DNA of 64,000 bases, taken from positions 248,001 to 312,000 of the forward strand of contig JBDWFY010000009.1 in assembly GCA_039976075.1 (NCBI GenBank), read 5' to 3'. This stretch comes from JBDWFY01 sp039976075 (lineage in GTDB: Bacteria > Pseudomonadota > Alphaproteobacteria > Rhizobiales > Stappiaceae). The notes below the pieces were generated by a model, which was not told where the DNA came from, ran no database searches, and saw only the letters and a program-made list of their open reading frames with translations. Within the stretch, counting starts at the first letter, position 1. Each line of letters starts with the position of its first letter. Both the position numbers and the translations under genes were made by a program. Below, piece by piece: positions 26,196 through 35,603 of the stretch.

Positions 26196-27419
26196 TCACT
26201 CGGTTTGAGCGGCCAGTCGTCTTTCATCGTCAACCATGTAGTCACGGGTGAGTGGCGCGGCATCGCGCTCATTGGATAGAATCAGCTGGAACACCATGTT
26301 TGAACCGTGCAGGAACCCTAGTTCTACGGCGCACAGATAGAATTCCCACATGCGGCAGAAACGTTCATCGAGCAGTTCGACGGCCTTGTCGCGATTTTTT
26401 TCAAATCGACGGCGCCAGTCTCTGATGGTGTAGTAGTAATGAAGTCTTAGCACTTCAGCATCATCTACCCAGATGCCCAATCGTTCTGTGACGGCAAACA
26501 CTTCCGACATGGCAGGTACATAGCCGCCGGGGAAAATATGCTTGCGAATGAAGGGTGCTGTCGTGCCCGGGGGCGACATGCGGCCAATCGAATGCACGAG
26601 GGCATAGCCTCCCGGATTGAGGCATTCCTTAATCTTCGTGAAATACACATCCAGATGGCCGATTCCCACATGTTCCATCATGCCGATTGAAACAATGCGA
26701 TCAAACTTTCCTTCAAATTCGCGATAGTCCTGGCAAATGAACTGGACCTTTTCCAGCAGGCCTTGTTCTGTGATGCGCTGATCGGCTATGGCAATTTGTT
26801 CAGGCGAGACATTCAGTGAAGTGACCTGGGCACCGGCTTTTGCCATTTCAATCGCCAGTGATCCCCAACCGCCGCCGATTTCCAGCACTTTCATGCCCGG
26901 TTCCAGTTGCAGCTTCGCAACAATATGCCTCAGTTTGGCTTCCTGGGCCTGCTCCAGCGTATCCTCGGGGGACCGGTAGTAGGCACAGCTATAGTTGAGG
27001 CCATCATCCAGAAACAATCGGTAAAGTTCGGTATTGATGTCGTAGTGGTGCCGGGCCTGTGCTTTGGCATTGTCGACATCATTTTTCTGCTGATTGCGTC
27101 GGAACGCCTTCCATCCTTTTCGTAGGAGACCCTGAACAGGATGAGCGCCAAGCGGTGCCCGGTTCACCGAAAACAAATGCATGAAATCGTAGCAGGTCGA
27201 TCCTTCTTCCATGGTCAACGTGCCATCCATGTAGGCTTCAGCAGCGACCAGTTCGGGGTTGAAGAACAGTTGTCTGTGCAGCGCCTTGTTGTGCAGGCGA
27301 ATCGTAACGGTCGGGCCATTGTCACCGCTTCCGAACTCGTGACGTTTCCCAGCTGCATCAATGAGCCGCAATTGCCCGTTTTTAATGAACGAACTCAACA
27401 AACTACGAAGCAGTCGCAT
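26196..27419 (-). CDS. cfa: Cyclopropane-fatty-acyl-phospholipid synthase
   Basis: A 407-residue SAM-dependent enzyme converting cis double bonds of membrane phospholipid acyl chains into cyclopropane rings. The N-terminal lipid-binding part (about 1-110) is followed by the methyltransferase domain with VLEIGGGWGSLAIEMAKAGA and LNVSPEQIAIADQRI, then VSIGMMEHVGIGH, and FIRKHIFPGGYVPAMSEV, all conserved in CFA synthases. The ATG at 27419 has GGGAG ten bases upstream; a start at 27476 would add nineteen non-conserved residues. It is divergent from the DUF3095 gene. Confidence 0.92.
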   Translation of the reverse strand: MRLLRSLLSSFIKNGQLRLIDAAGKRHEFGSGDNGPTVTIRLHNKALHRQLFFNPELVAAEAYMDGTLTMEEGSTCYDFMHLFSVNRAPLGAHPVQGLLRKGWKAFRRNQQKNDVDNAKAQARHHYDINTELYRLFLDDGLNYSCAYYRSPEDTLEQAQEAKLRHIVAKLQLEPGMKVLEIGGGWGSLAIEMAKAGAQVTSLNVSPEQIAIADQRITEQGLLEKVQFICQDYREFEGKFDRIVSIGMMEHVGIGHLDVYFTKIKECLNPGGYALVHSIGRMSPPGTTAPFIRKHIFPGGYVPAMSEVFAVTERLGIWVDDAEVLRLHYYYTIRDWRRRFEKNRDKAVELLDERFCRMWEFYLCAVELGFLHGSNMVFQLILSNERDAAPLTRDYMVDDERRLAAQTE

Positions 27420-27573
27420 ATTCAAGAAACTCCCATGCCTCGTCATTGCAAGGCTTCTGCTGCATTTGAAAAACAATCTATGTCATTGGCTCGTGCATTG
27501 GTAAGAAAAGATTGAGTGATCGGCACATTTTGTTTTCATGCATCATTGTGTGAATTGTTTTTCGGGGCGAGGT

Positions 27574-28758
27574 ATGGACAGCGAAAATTTCTATCGAGAC
27601 CTGACAGTTTTCTCCGATTTTTCCGCCTTGGCTGAATTCGATGCTTACATTCCTGTTCCGGGAGACTGGATGGTCGCTTTAACGGATGTGCGCAATTCCA
27701 CGAAAGCCGTGCAAAATGGCCACTATAAGGAAGTGAATCTGGCCGGTGCCGCAAGCATCACCGGTCTTCTAAACGCCATGTCCGACATTGATTTACCGTA
27801 TGTATTCGGAGGAGACGGGGGCACGGTTCTTTTTCCCGCAAATCGCGAAAATGTGGTCAGATCAGTCCTTTCTGATCTGAGTATGTTTGCCCGGGACACG
27901 CTGCAAATCGAGTTGCGAACGGGCATTGTGTCGATTTCCACAATTCGAGAAGCTGGTTTTGACGTCCGCATTCGCAAATTTGAGATGAGCAGTTTCAACC
28001 CACTCGCGATGTGCACAGGTGGGGGGCTCGATTACGCAGATTCTATTCTCAAGGGTAATGATGACAACGAACAGACGGTCTGGGACAGTACCAAGGAGCC
28101 AGACCTGGACCTTGAGGGTCTCTCCTGTCGCTGGGAGCCTTTGAAATCGCAAAATGGTGCCATCATGGCGCTGATTGTTAAACCGCTGGGCGAAGATGGC
28201 TCCAACCGGATCTCCGAAACTCTGGATAATCTGGCGCAGATTGCGGGTTCACTGGAAAATCAATCCAAGCCGGTTCAGGAACAGAACATGCGCTATCGCT
28301 GGCCACCCCGTTGGTTATGGTTTGAACGGGCAGCGCCCAATCGGAACAAACGTTCTGCTGTTTCCTGGCGGTTTTGGCTCTATCTTGAATCGTTTTTTCA
28401 GCTGCTTTGTGAACGATTTGCGGTCAAGATTGGTGCGTATGACGGCGCTCACTATGCCGCTGAACTGCGCTCGAACAGCGATTATCGCAAATACAACGAC
28501 ATGTTGCGCCTTGTTCTGGATGTCTCTCCCGCAAACGCCGAACGCTTGCGCGAGTACCTGGATATGGAATGTGAGGCAGGGCGGCTGGTTTACGGAATGA
28601 AACTGTCCGAAAACGCCATGATGACGTGTCTTCTCTTTTCACTCGAACAAAGTCATCATGTTCATTTTATCGATGCAGCTGACGGTGGTCTCTGGTCGGC
28701 GGCGGTTGATCTCAAGCGTCGACTCAGAGATTTGGAAAATGACAACCCAGAAGGGTAA
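27574..28758 (+). CDS. DUF3095 protein, nucleotide-cyclase-like
   Basis: A 394-residue cytoplasmic protein of DUF3095. The N-terminal half has WMVALTDVRNSTKAVQNGHY, KEVNLAGAASITGLLNAM and YVFGGDGGTVLFPA: an Asp in a DxxNST context and a GGDG turn, resembling the metal-binding strands of class III nucleotidyl cyclases. The C-terminal half (about 270-394) contains WRFWLYLESFFQLLCERF and a conserved region around GAYDGAHYAAELRSNSDYRKY. No activity is known for the family. The start at 27574 follows GCGAGG; an in-frame ATG at 27538 exists. It is single, divergent from cfa and upstream of aroC. Confidence 0.8.
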   Translation: MDSENFYRDLTVFSDFSALAEFDAYIPVPGDWMVALTDVRNSTKAVQNGHYKEVNLAGAASITGLLNAMSDIDLPYVFGGDGGTVLFPANRENVVRSVLSDLSMFARDTLQIELRTGIVSISTIREAGFDVRIRKFEMSSFNPLAMCTGGGLDYADSILKGNDDNEQTVWDSTKEPDLDLEGLSCRWEPLKSQNGAIMALIVKPLGEDGSNRISETLDNLAQIAGSLENQSKPVQEQNMRYRWPPRWLWFERAAPNRNKRSAVSWRFWLYLESFFQLLCERFAVKIGAYDGAHYAAELRSNSDYRKYNDMLRLVLDVSPANAERLREYLDMECEAGRLVYGMKLSENAMMTCLLFSLEQSHHVHFIDAADGGLWSAAVDLKRRLRDLENDNPEG

Positions 28759-28872
28759 ACCGGGCGCATTTTCAGTTTGGTGGCGAGCATTCCGGCCGTT
28801 CTGATGATTTCCTTTGTTGCGATAATGATTTAGAAGATCGAGCAGAAACCTTCCCAATTGGAATAGGACGCC

Positions 28873-29958
28873 ATGTCACATAACAGTTTCGGCAAACTTT
28901 TTCGCGTTACAACATGGGGCGAAAGCCATGGGCCGGCGCTAGGCTGTGTTATCGACGGGTGTCCTCCACTTCTGCCTTTGACTGAAGCAGATATTCAGGG
29001 TTTCATGGACAAGAGAAAACCTGGTCAGTCACGTTTCACCACACAGCGCAAAGAAGCGGATGCTGTCAAAATACTATCCGGCGTCATGGTCGACGATGAT
29101 GGGATTCAAAAGACAACCGGGACACCGATTTCCTGTCTGATCGAGAACACGGATCAGCGGTCGAAAGACTATTCTGAGATCAAATCTCGATATCGGCCCG
29201 GCCACGCGGATTACACCTACGATGCCAAATACGGCATTCGCGATTATCGGGGAGGCGGGCGGTCTTCGGCCCGCGAGACTGCTGCACGCGTCGCGGCCGG
29301 TGCCGTTGCCAGAAAAGTAATTCCGAATATCCTTATTCGCGGTGCGCTGGTTCAGGTGGGCCCTCATAAAATCAACCGGGACAATTGGAGCTGGGAAGCA
29401 GTTGGCGACAATCCGTTCTTTTGTCCCGATCCCGATGCGGCTGTATTCTGGGAGGGGTATCTGGACGGTATCCGTAAAAGCGGTTCGTCAGTGGGGGCGG
29501 TGATCGAAGTGGTCGCACAGAACGTCCCGGTTGGTCTGGGCGCGCCGGTTTACGGGAAACTCGATCAGGACCTTGCAATGGCAATGATGTCGATCAACGC
29601 AGTCAAAGGTGTCGAAATCGGCAACGGATTTGAAGCGGCAACCCTTTCAGGAGAGGAAAACGCTGACGAAATGCGGATGAACGACGACGGAACGCCGAAA
29701 TTTCTGTCAAACAATGCCGGGGGTGTACTTGGCGGTATTTCAAGTGGGGAGCCGGTCGTGGTGCGGTTTGCAGTCAAACCGACAAGTTCGATCCTGACTG
29801 AGAGGCAGACGGTCACTCGGGAAGGGGAAGAAGTTAATGTTCGAACCAAAGGGCGCCATGATCCCTGTGTCGGCATCCGTGCCGTTCCGGTCGGTGAAGC
29901 GATGATGGCATGTGTATTGGCGGATCACTTTTTACGCCATCGCGGTCAGGTCGGCTGA
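28873..29958 (+). CDS. aroC: Chorismate synthase
   Basis: A 361-residue enzyme catalysing EPSP to chorismate with reduced FMN, the last step of the shikimate pathway. All three family signatures are visible: GESHGPALGCVIDGCPP, the Arg/Gly-rich YDAKYGIRDYRGGGRSSARE, and GRHDPCVGIRAVPVGEAM. AGGACGCC precedes the ATG. Length is standard. It sits 55 bases upstream of ribBX on the same strand, and the two may be cotranscribed. Confidence 0.96.
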   Translation: MSHNSFGKLFRVTTWGESHGPALGCVIDGCPPLLPLTEADIQGFMDKRKPGQSRFTTQRKEADAVKILSGVMVDDDGIQKTTGTPISCLIENTDQRSKDYSEIKSRYRPGHADYTYDAKYGIRDYRGGGRSSARETAARVAAGAVARKVIPNILIRGALVQVGPHKINRDNWSWEAVGDNPFFCPDPDAAVFWEGYLDGIRKSGSSVGAVIEVVAQNVPVGLGAPVYGKLDQDLAMAMMSINAVKGVEIGNGFEAATLSGEENADEMRMNDDGTPKFLSNNAGGVLGGISSGEPVVVRFAVKPTSSILTERQTVTREGEEVNVRTKGRHDPCVGIRAVPVGEAMMACVLADHFLRHRGQVG

Positions 29959-30013
29959 AAGTGAACGTTACGGAGTTGCGTTCCGGGATTGGTATTTTTT
30001 TGAGGTTTGTATA

Positions 30014-31150
30014 ATGAGAAATGATCTCAGTCGTGTGGCGAACGCAATTCGGGCGTTTGAAAATGGGGAAATCATTGTCGTTACCGATGATGACGATCGG
30101 GAAAACGAGGGCGATCTGATCGTTGCCGCAACCCATGCAACAGCGGAAAAGATAGCCTTCATTATCCGTCACACCAGCGGAATCGTTTGTACGCCCATGA
30201 CGACAGAGACGGCCAAGAGATTACATCTTGAGCCAATGGTAGCCAACAACGATGCGCCGCTGAGTACCGCCTTCACAGTTTCCATTGACTACAGACACGG
30301 AACAACGACGGGAATTTCTGCAGAAGAACGCTGCAACACAATTCGGGCCCTGACCAATTCCAACGTCGCAGCTCAAGATTTCGTTCGTCCCGGGCATGTC
30401 TTCCCACTCATTGCAAGAGATGGTGGTGTGTTGATGCGGTCCGGGCATACCGAGGCCGCGGTTGACCTGTGCCGATTGGCTGGATTGCCGGAAATTGGCG
30501 TGCTCAGCGAACTCGTCAACGACGATGGAACTGTGAAGCGTGGCAGTCAGGTGACCGACTTTGCACAAGAGCACGCCTTGCAGTCTGTATCTGTTGCCGA
30601 GTTGATCGCCTGGCGGCAGCGGAACGAAAGCCTGGTTGAACAAATTGATGAATTTGAAATTGACACGGTAGCGGGACGTGCCACTGCAATTAGTTTTCGA
30701 ACACCCTATGATCCGATGGATCATCTGGCGGTCATCTTTGGGGACATTCGGGACGGGCATGCGATTCCGGTTCGATTGCATCTTGAATCGGTCGTTGATG
30801 ATGTTTTTGGTGGCGCGCCGCTGCTTAACAAGCTGATCACGCAAATGGGATCTGGCTCCAGGGGTATCATCGTCTATTTGCGTGACGGTTCGGTTGGCGT
30901 TACCGCACACTCTCTCCGGCCGAGAGCCGACTTGCAATCAGAAGACGTTGATCTGCAGGTTGCAGAAAACGAAGCCCATTATTCGGCGCAAGACCGGGAA
31001 GAAGAGTGGCGCGAAATTGGCTTGGGGGCTCAAATTCTGAAACAGCTTGGCGTGTCTTCCATTCGGCTTTTGTCGACAAAAGAACGGCACTATGTCGGTC
31101 TCGACGGATTTGGCATTGAAATCGAGTCCACAGAACTGATTGATGGCTGA
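30014..31150 (+). CDS. ribB: RibBX-type 3,4-dihydroxy-2-butanone 4-phosphate synthase
   Basis: A 378-residue riboflavin protein. The N-terminal domain (about 1-200) is a complete DHBP synthase: VVTDDDDRENEGDLIVAA, HTSGIVCTPM, DYRHGTTTGISAEER, FVRPGHVFPLIARDGGVLMR and GHTEAAVDLCRLAGL. The C-terminal half resembles GTP cyclohydrolase II, but the zinc-binding C-x10-C-x-C is gone: RLHLESVVDDVFGGAPLLN has no Cys. This is the RibBX variant known from Proteobacteria, where the second domain is inactive. GAGG lies nine bases before the ATG at 30014. The short leader has no FMN riboswitch. It overlaps the next gene. Confidence 0.88.
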   Translation: MRNDLSRVANAIRAFENGEIIVVTDDDDRENEGDLIVAATHATAEKIAFIIRHTSGIVCTPMTTETAKRLHLEPMVANNDAPLSTAFTVSIDYRHGTTTGISAEERCNTIRALTNSNVAAQDFVRPGHVFPLIARDGGVLMRSGHTEAAVDLCRLAGLPEIGVLSELVNDDGTVKRGSQVTDFAQEHALQSVSVAELIAWRQRNESLVEQIDEFEIDTVAGRATAISFRTPYDPMDHLAVIFGDIRDGHAIPVRLHLESVVDDVFGGAPLLNKLITQMGSGSRGIIVYLRDGSVGVTAHSLRPRADLQSEDVDLQVAENEAHYSAQDREEEWREIGLGAQILKQLGVSSIRLLSTKERHYVGLDGFGIEIESTELIDG

Positions 31151-31676
31151 GTTTGGAACCGATACGCAACAGAATTCTCCAGCGATCAAACCGCTGGCCA
31201 TCGGGTATCGGTCTGGCTCTGGAGAATCGCTGGTCTATGGGAGCTTCATGGCTGCGGCACTGGGTGTGTTGCTGGCTTTCATAACGGATGAGCCCTGGTT
31301 TCTGGTTTTGGCGGCTGTTGGTCTTGGCGGTGCCTACTATTATCGTCCATACGTTGAATCCAAGCGGCCTCAGCTGGGAGCGAACGCGGATGGGCTCTAT
31401 CTGGAGCGCCTGGGTTTTATCGCCTGGGCTGACATAGCCGACATTCAATTGTTTGAAACTTCTGTCCGCTCGATACAGCTCCAAACGCTTAAAATATCTC
31501 TGAACCGGCCATTGAAGGAAACCATTTCCAAACCGGAAAAACCAAATGTTTTCCGTTACCTGATGGCGCGCTGTTGGCGCAGAACCGGACCCCGGTCAGT
31601 TGATATTGCTATTCATAGTCTCGAAGCAAATCCTGACAATTTACTGGCGCGATTGCGTTCATTTTTGCCAAGATAA
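31143..31676 (+). CDS. Conserved membrane protein, PH-like fold
   Basis: A 177-residue protein with two adjacent membrane helices (GSFMAAALGVLLAFIT and WFLVLAAVGLGGAYYY, about 34-68). A soluble part then opens GANADGLYLERLGFIAWADI, a pattern seen in small membrane proteins with PH-like or STM3941-like folds (turn, then W-x-D-I). The rest is basic. Function unknown. The ATG lies within the ribBX stop region (8-base overlap), so it is translationally coupled. A TTG immediately before it could also serve as start. Confidence 0.7.
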   Translation: MAEFGTDTQQNSPAIKPLAIGYRSGSGESLVYGSFMAAALGVLLAFITDEPWFLVLAAVGLGGAYYYRPYVESKRPQLGANADGLYLERLGFIAWADIADIQLFETSVRSIQLQTLKISLNRPLKETISKPEKPNVFRYLMARCWRRTGPRSVDIAIHSLEANPDNLLARLRSFLPR

Positions 31677-31808
31677 ATAATGGCTTAGTATATTTTCTGC
31701 ATAGGTTGAAACAATATTCAACTTATTTGCCGCTGTTTTGTTTGAATAAACTGGTGTATTCTTAATTTAAAGGGGCGAAATCGTATTTATCCTGCCTTGG
31801 AGCGTGCC

Positions 31809-32549
31809 ATGAGTGAATTGAGCGCGAATTTATTAGATAAGGATTTGATTTATCTTTATGATCTTGAGAACCCTTGGGGTCAATCAGATGAATTTTATCT
31901 ATCTTGGGCGCTCGCCAAAGGAGGCGCAGTGCTTGACATGTCTTGCGGCACAGGCCGGCTCGCTCGGGCAATGGCGAAAAAGGGGCTGACGGTTTCCGCT
32001 GTTGTTCCCGATGATGGCGCGTTTGACGTGGTTCAGGACGAACAGGCCGATGTCGATTGGCAGGAAGCGGACTGTCGATGTTTGGCGCTTGGTAAAAAGT
32101 TCGACTCCGTCTTTCTCGCCGAGCATACTTTCCAGGCATTTACGACAAATGTTGATCAGTTACTGGTTCTTGAGGCGATGAGTGAACATTTGTCGCCTGG
32201 CGGGCAATTTGCACTTGAAACACGCAATCCACGCTCACGGATCTGGGAGCGTTGGCAGTCCGGACGTTCCCGCATAAAGATAGAATTGCCCAGTGGCAAG
32301 GACGTTGTCCATACCAGACGCGCGAGCGTACCGGATGGAAATGGCGTAATCGATCTCACCCACAATTACCGGTTTGACGGTGGGATCGAAAAAATGCGGC
32401 GCAGACGGTTGCGGTTTCTTGATCAACCCACGCTCGCGCTGATGCTGGATGTCGTGGGTCTCAAGGCGGAACGGTGGTACGGGGATTGGCGCGGTTCGTC
32501 ATACACGCCAGACAGTGCCGAGATCATTGTGGTTGGCAGTAAAAGCTGA
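31809..32549 (+). CDS. Class I SAM-dependent methyltransferase
   Basis: A 246-residue methyltransferase. Motif I is VLDMSCGTGRLARAMAKKGL; the N-terminus has IYLYDLENPWGQSDEFYLSW, a context (Y-D-x-x-N-x-W-x-x-D-x-x-F-Y) common in small-molecule methylases of the Methyltransf_25 type. FDSVFLAEHTFQAFTT corresponds to motif II, and LSPGGQFALETRNPR to motif III. Substrate unknown. GGAG lies eight bases before the ATG at 31809. It stands alone. Confidence 0.82.
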   Translation: MSELSANLLDKDLIYLYDLENPWGQSDEFYLSWALAKGGAVLDMSCGTGRLARAMAKKGLTVSAVVPDDGAFDVVQDEQADVDWQEADCRCLALGKKFDSVFLAEHTFQAFTTNVDQLLVLEAMSEHLSPGGQFALETRNPRSRIWERWQSGRSRIKIELPSGKDVVHTRRASVPDGNGVIDLTHNYRFDGGIEKMRRRRLRFLDQPTLALMLDVVGLKAERWYGDWRGSSYTPDSAEIIVVGSKS

Positions 32550-32609
32550 ATGGTTGTCGCGCGCCACAGAAGCGTGTCACCACAACAGACCTACAGATTG
32601 ACTAGCGAT

Positions 32610-32891
32610 TCATCGGTCTTGCAGTCTTGAGGTGTTCGCTCTAGGACGCGTGCGGCGGAGTACGCGTGAGAAGTAGCCGCCGGATTTGTTTTCAATGCAG
32701 CTGAGTACCCGATTAAGCGAAGGCATCATGTGCCTCTGTTTTCGGATGAAACGTGCTGATGCGCGATTATGCGCAATTATCAGAAAAATTCCGGTCGAGA
32801 GCAGAGGAACACCCGTCGGAATTGGCAGCCATACCGTCAAGAGTCCAAAGACAATGCAGATTGTTGCTATCGGCCAGTACAGCCATTTCAT
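32610..32891 (-). CDS. Small PGPGW-like membrane protein
   Basis: A 93-residue protein with an N-terminal pair of helices (YWPIATICIVFGLLTVWLPI and PLLSTGIFLIIAHN) joined by a P-I-P-T-G turn, then a basic cytoplasmic part (RFIRKQRHMMPSLNRVL, GGYFSRVLRRTRP). Such a two-helix hairpin with a Pro/Gly turn and R-R-T-R-P ending recalls the PGPGW/YbaN-type small membrane families. The function is unknown. The ribosome site is weak. It is convergent with the methyltransferase ending at 32549. Confidence 0.65.
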   Translation of the reverse strand: MKWLYWPIATICIVFGLLTVWLPIPTGVPLLSTGIFLIIAHNRASARFIRKQRHMMPSLNRVLSCIENKSGGYFSRVLRRTRPRANTSRLQDR

Positions 32892-33027
32892 TTTCGGAGG
32901 CTTTCGTTCTTAAACTTACTGCCAGAGCCGCTGTGGATCGAAGCCCTGAGTCCGCAGTGAAACCTTCCTCCTGCGATCGTTTTATGAATTTTATCTATGC
33001 GGCATGACAGCTGCATAACAGCAGTGG

Positions 33028-34092
33028 TCAAATTTTTCTGAAAACACAGATTTTCGATACGAAGGCTGTCGACTGCTGAACCAGCTCCAATCCGGCACGC
33101 TGGAATGACCCTATGATATCAGCGCTCATGTAGGAATTGTAATAGGGCTCGTGGAACAGCTGCGGAAACAACTCCAGAAGACCATCGTAATCCGGCTCGT
33201 CCCCGGTCTGCAAAGAATCGACAAAAATCAGAGTACCACCCGGTTTGAGAACACGCGCAATCTGAAGCGATACTTTTTGGCGAATTTTTGGTGGCAGTTC
33301 GTGAAAGAGATAGACGATACTGGCGACATCCAGAGAGCCATCCGCGAGCGGAAGATCCTCGGCTTTGCCGACGGTATAGGAGGCGCGTCGGCTGGCAATC
33401 TCATTCCGTGCTTTTTTCAGATAGGGCAGGGACAGGTCGATGCCGATACCTCGCAGGCGCGGGTAGGCCTCTATCGCTGTTGACAGGAAGGGGCCGCTTC
33501 CACAAGCAATATCGGCAAAAGCGATGTGCCTCTGATCGACTTCTCTCAACAATTTGGCCAAGGGGACGAGACCCTGGCGGCGCATCGCCGCAGCCGCACC
33601 GTAAAACAGGACCTCAACTTGAAAGTCATAAAGATCGGCTGACTCCTCGGAGAGCCAGCCATCTGTCTGATAATGGAAATTCTGTAGATAATAGCGCGGT
33701 TTCTTACCCTTCTGCTCATCAGTGAAAACTTCCTGGTGAGCATTCAGCCGTCGTCGCCTTGCAACTTTGGGGACGTCGTTGAAGAACGCTCGTGAGCGTT
33801 TGATTAGTCCAGCCAAACCGCCGCTTTCATCATGTGGCACCGGATAGTATCCGGCTTCCACATTTGACAGATCCCTCAACATCAATGCGCCGACATCGGC
33901 AAGGAGTCGCCGTTCGTTCGGGACGGGACGTGATGGACGGTCAATTTCTTTTGGTGATCCCGGTAGAGTGGATTGCAGTCGGCTGTTTAATCGCTTCATC
34001 GCAAACGCGTGGGCGGTGTACCATGCAACCCTCGCACCCTGAGATGCACTGAATCGGGCCCTGACGGCTAGTTTCCTCAACGGGTCAGCCAA
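33028..34092 (-). CDS. Class I SAM-dependent methyltransferase, 354 residues
   Basis: A cytoplasmic methyltransferase with a long N-terminal region (about 1-185) that includes YYLQNFHYQTDGWLSEESA, and a C-terminal catalytic domain: FADIACGSGPFLSTAIEAYP (motif I), GIGIDLSLPYLKKARNEI, EDLPLADGSLDVASIVYLFH and RVLKPGGTLIFVDSLQTG. The order resembles lipid or quinone methylases, and FHYQTDGWLS is known from uncharacterised methylases. Start is a TTG at 34092 with GAAGGGAA seven to ten bases upstream; the next in-frame ATG (33999) would cut conserved residues. It is 80 bases from the RNA methyltransferase on the same strand. Confidence 0.82.
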   Translation of the reverse strand: MADPLRKLAVRARFSASQGARVAWYTAHAFAMKRLNSRLQSTLPGSPKEIDRPSRPVPNERRLLADVGALMLRDLSNVEAGYYPVPHDESGGLAGLIKRSRAFFNDVPKVARRRRLNAHQEVFTDEQKGKKPRYYLQNFHYQTDGWLSEESADLYDFQVEVLFYGAAAAMRRQGLVPLAKLLREVDQRHIAFADIACGSGPFLSTAIEAYPRLRGIGIDLSLPYLKKARNEIASRRASYTVGKAEDLPLADGSLDVASIVYLFHELPPKIRQKVSLQIARVLKPGGTLIFVDSLQTGDEPDYDGLLELFPQLFHEPYYNSYMSADIIGSFQRAGLELVQQSTAFVSKICVFRKI

Positions 34093-34172
34093 CGGACGTT
34101 CCCTTCGTTTTAATCATCAATTCAAAATCGCTCTCCTGCCGGAACCGGCAAACTGGTGATCACTCATGACCA

Positions 34173-35432
34173 TCATTTGGTGCGGCGGAGAACGGCAACT
34201 ACTTCAATATGGGGTGAGAACAGGAATTGGTCCACTGGGTGAATTGCCTCAGTCTCGTAACCGGCATCAAAAAGAATTCTTATATCCCGTGCGAAAGTTG
34301 CCGGATTGCATGAGATGGCTACCACGAGAGGAACCTTTGACTGAGCGATTTGCTCTACCTGGCTTTGCGCACCGGCACGGGGAGGGTCGAAGATGATAGC
34401 GTCGAAGGCGTTTAGTTCTGTGGGTAGGAGCGGGCGATGAAAGAGATCGCGCGCCTCCAGAGAAATTGGTTTGAGGTGTGCCTGCATGCGCGATGCGGCG
34501 GACAGAGCTTTGAGAGCAGACCGATCACTTTCAACAGCATGAACGTGACAGGTCTTTGCAAGCCGCAATGAGAAGGTGCCAATGCCCGCAAACAGATCGG
34601 CAACATTTTTTGAAGCCTGGCAGGCATCGGTAACATGAAAGGCAAGAAGATTCTCTGTTTCAGCCGTTGCCTGGGTGAAGCCTCCGGAGACAGGCATGGC
34701 TTTGACACCATTCATATCAAGAAACGGCTCCGTGATCTGAATGACCGTTTCGTCGTCGACTGTCAGGCGAATGATTGAGGAGCCGACAATCTGTTGCGCC
34801 AATTTGGGATAAATGCGATCAGCGTTTCTTCCCATTCCCGATATGGCAACATCCAATCCTGACATGGTTTCTAGGATCGTGATCCTGAGTGTGCCTTTTT
34901 TGGGCAGTGCCATCTCGCACAATTGTCGAATGAGTGGGAAGACCGCTGTGATTGATGGGCTAAGAACAGGACACTCCTTGATATCGACAACAGTGCGCCC
35001 TTTGCGTTCATGATATCCCAGTACCAGACGCTTGCCGACCTTGATTGCCGATAATACTGTCCGCCTGCGGCTTTGCGGCTGAATTGTCGTCACAGGTGTG
35101 ACCGGAAGCGACAACCCGCGGGAGCCTAGTGCCGTTGTTACCAGCGCGTGTTTGAACTCGAGATAGGTTGCCTGGTCAAGATGCTGAAGAAGGCAGCCTC
35201 CGCATGCACCAAAATGCCTGCAGACAGGTGTCACACGCCCGGGACCTGACTGCTCAATTGACGTCAGCTTTGCTTTGCCGCCGGAACCTTCGATCTGAAT
35301 GACGTCACCCGGGATCGTGTACGGAATATGGACCGGGCCGTCATCCGTCTCTGCCACGCCATCCCCTTTCCGCCCAAGGGAAGTGATTGTCAGGGTGCGT
35401 GTATGCGGCATTGATTTTGAATTCCTGCTCAT
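34173..35432 (-). CDS. RumA/RlmD-type RNA (uracil-5-)-methyltransferase
   Basis: A 419-residue SAM-dependent m5U methylase. The N-terminal TRAM domain (about 8-60, SLGRKGDGVAETDDGPVHIP) is followed by the Fe-S cluster Cys set CRHFGACGGCLLQH and a fourth Cys in KECPVLS. The SAM domain has VADLFAGIGTFSLRLAK, and the catalytic Cys is in AISCNPATFARD. It methylates a uracil in 23S rRNA or tRNA; which one is not readable. Two ATGs (35432, 35411) are possible and both ribosome sites are weak. It lies 171 bases after tlyA on the same strand. Confidence 0.9.
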   Translation of the reverse strand: MSRNSKSMPHTRTLTITSLGRKGDGVAETDDGPVHIPYTIPGDVIQIEGSGGKAKLTSIEQSGPGRVTPVCRHFGACGGCLLQHLDQATYLEFKHALVTTALGSRGLSLPVTPVTTIQPQSRRRTVLSAIKVGKRLVLGYHERKGRTVVDIKECPVLSPSITAVFPLIRQLCEMALPKKGTLRITILETMSGLDVAISGMGRNADRIYPKLAQQIVGSSIIRLTVDDETVIQITEPFLDMNGVKAMPVSGGFTQATAETENLLAFHVTDACQASKNVADLFAGIGTFSLRLAKTCHVHAVESDRSALKALSAASRMQAHLKPISLEARDLFHRPLLPTELNAFDAIIFDPPRAGAQSQVEQIAQSKVPLVVAISCNPATFARDIRILFDAGYETEAIHPVDQFLFSPHIEVVAVLRRTK

Positions 35433-35603
35433 AGAACATTTTCAGAGAACACGGCTTCTCCGTTCTGTCCTGGATTATTGTCATGGTACTCAGTTCGAAC
35501 CTGAACGCCGGTTCCCGCAACCATCCCGAAACGATCGCGGCCACAAGCGCGCGTCCGTCATAGCTGTTATTGCTATTCCACACCACCGGTTCTGAAAATG
35601 GGC

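Noticed and set aside
29959..30013. FMN riboswitch before ribBX
   Set aside because: Only 55 bases separate aroC and the start; too short for the aptamer, and no conserved elements are seen.
35341..35586. 81-codon minus-strand frame between tlyA and the RumA-type gene
   Set aside because: GTG start without a convincing ribosome site, overlaps the RNA methylase start in another frame, no family resemblance.
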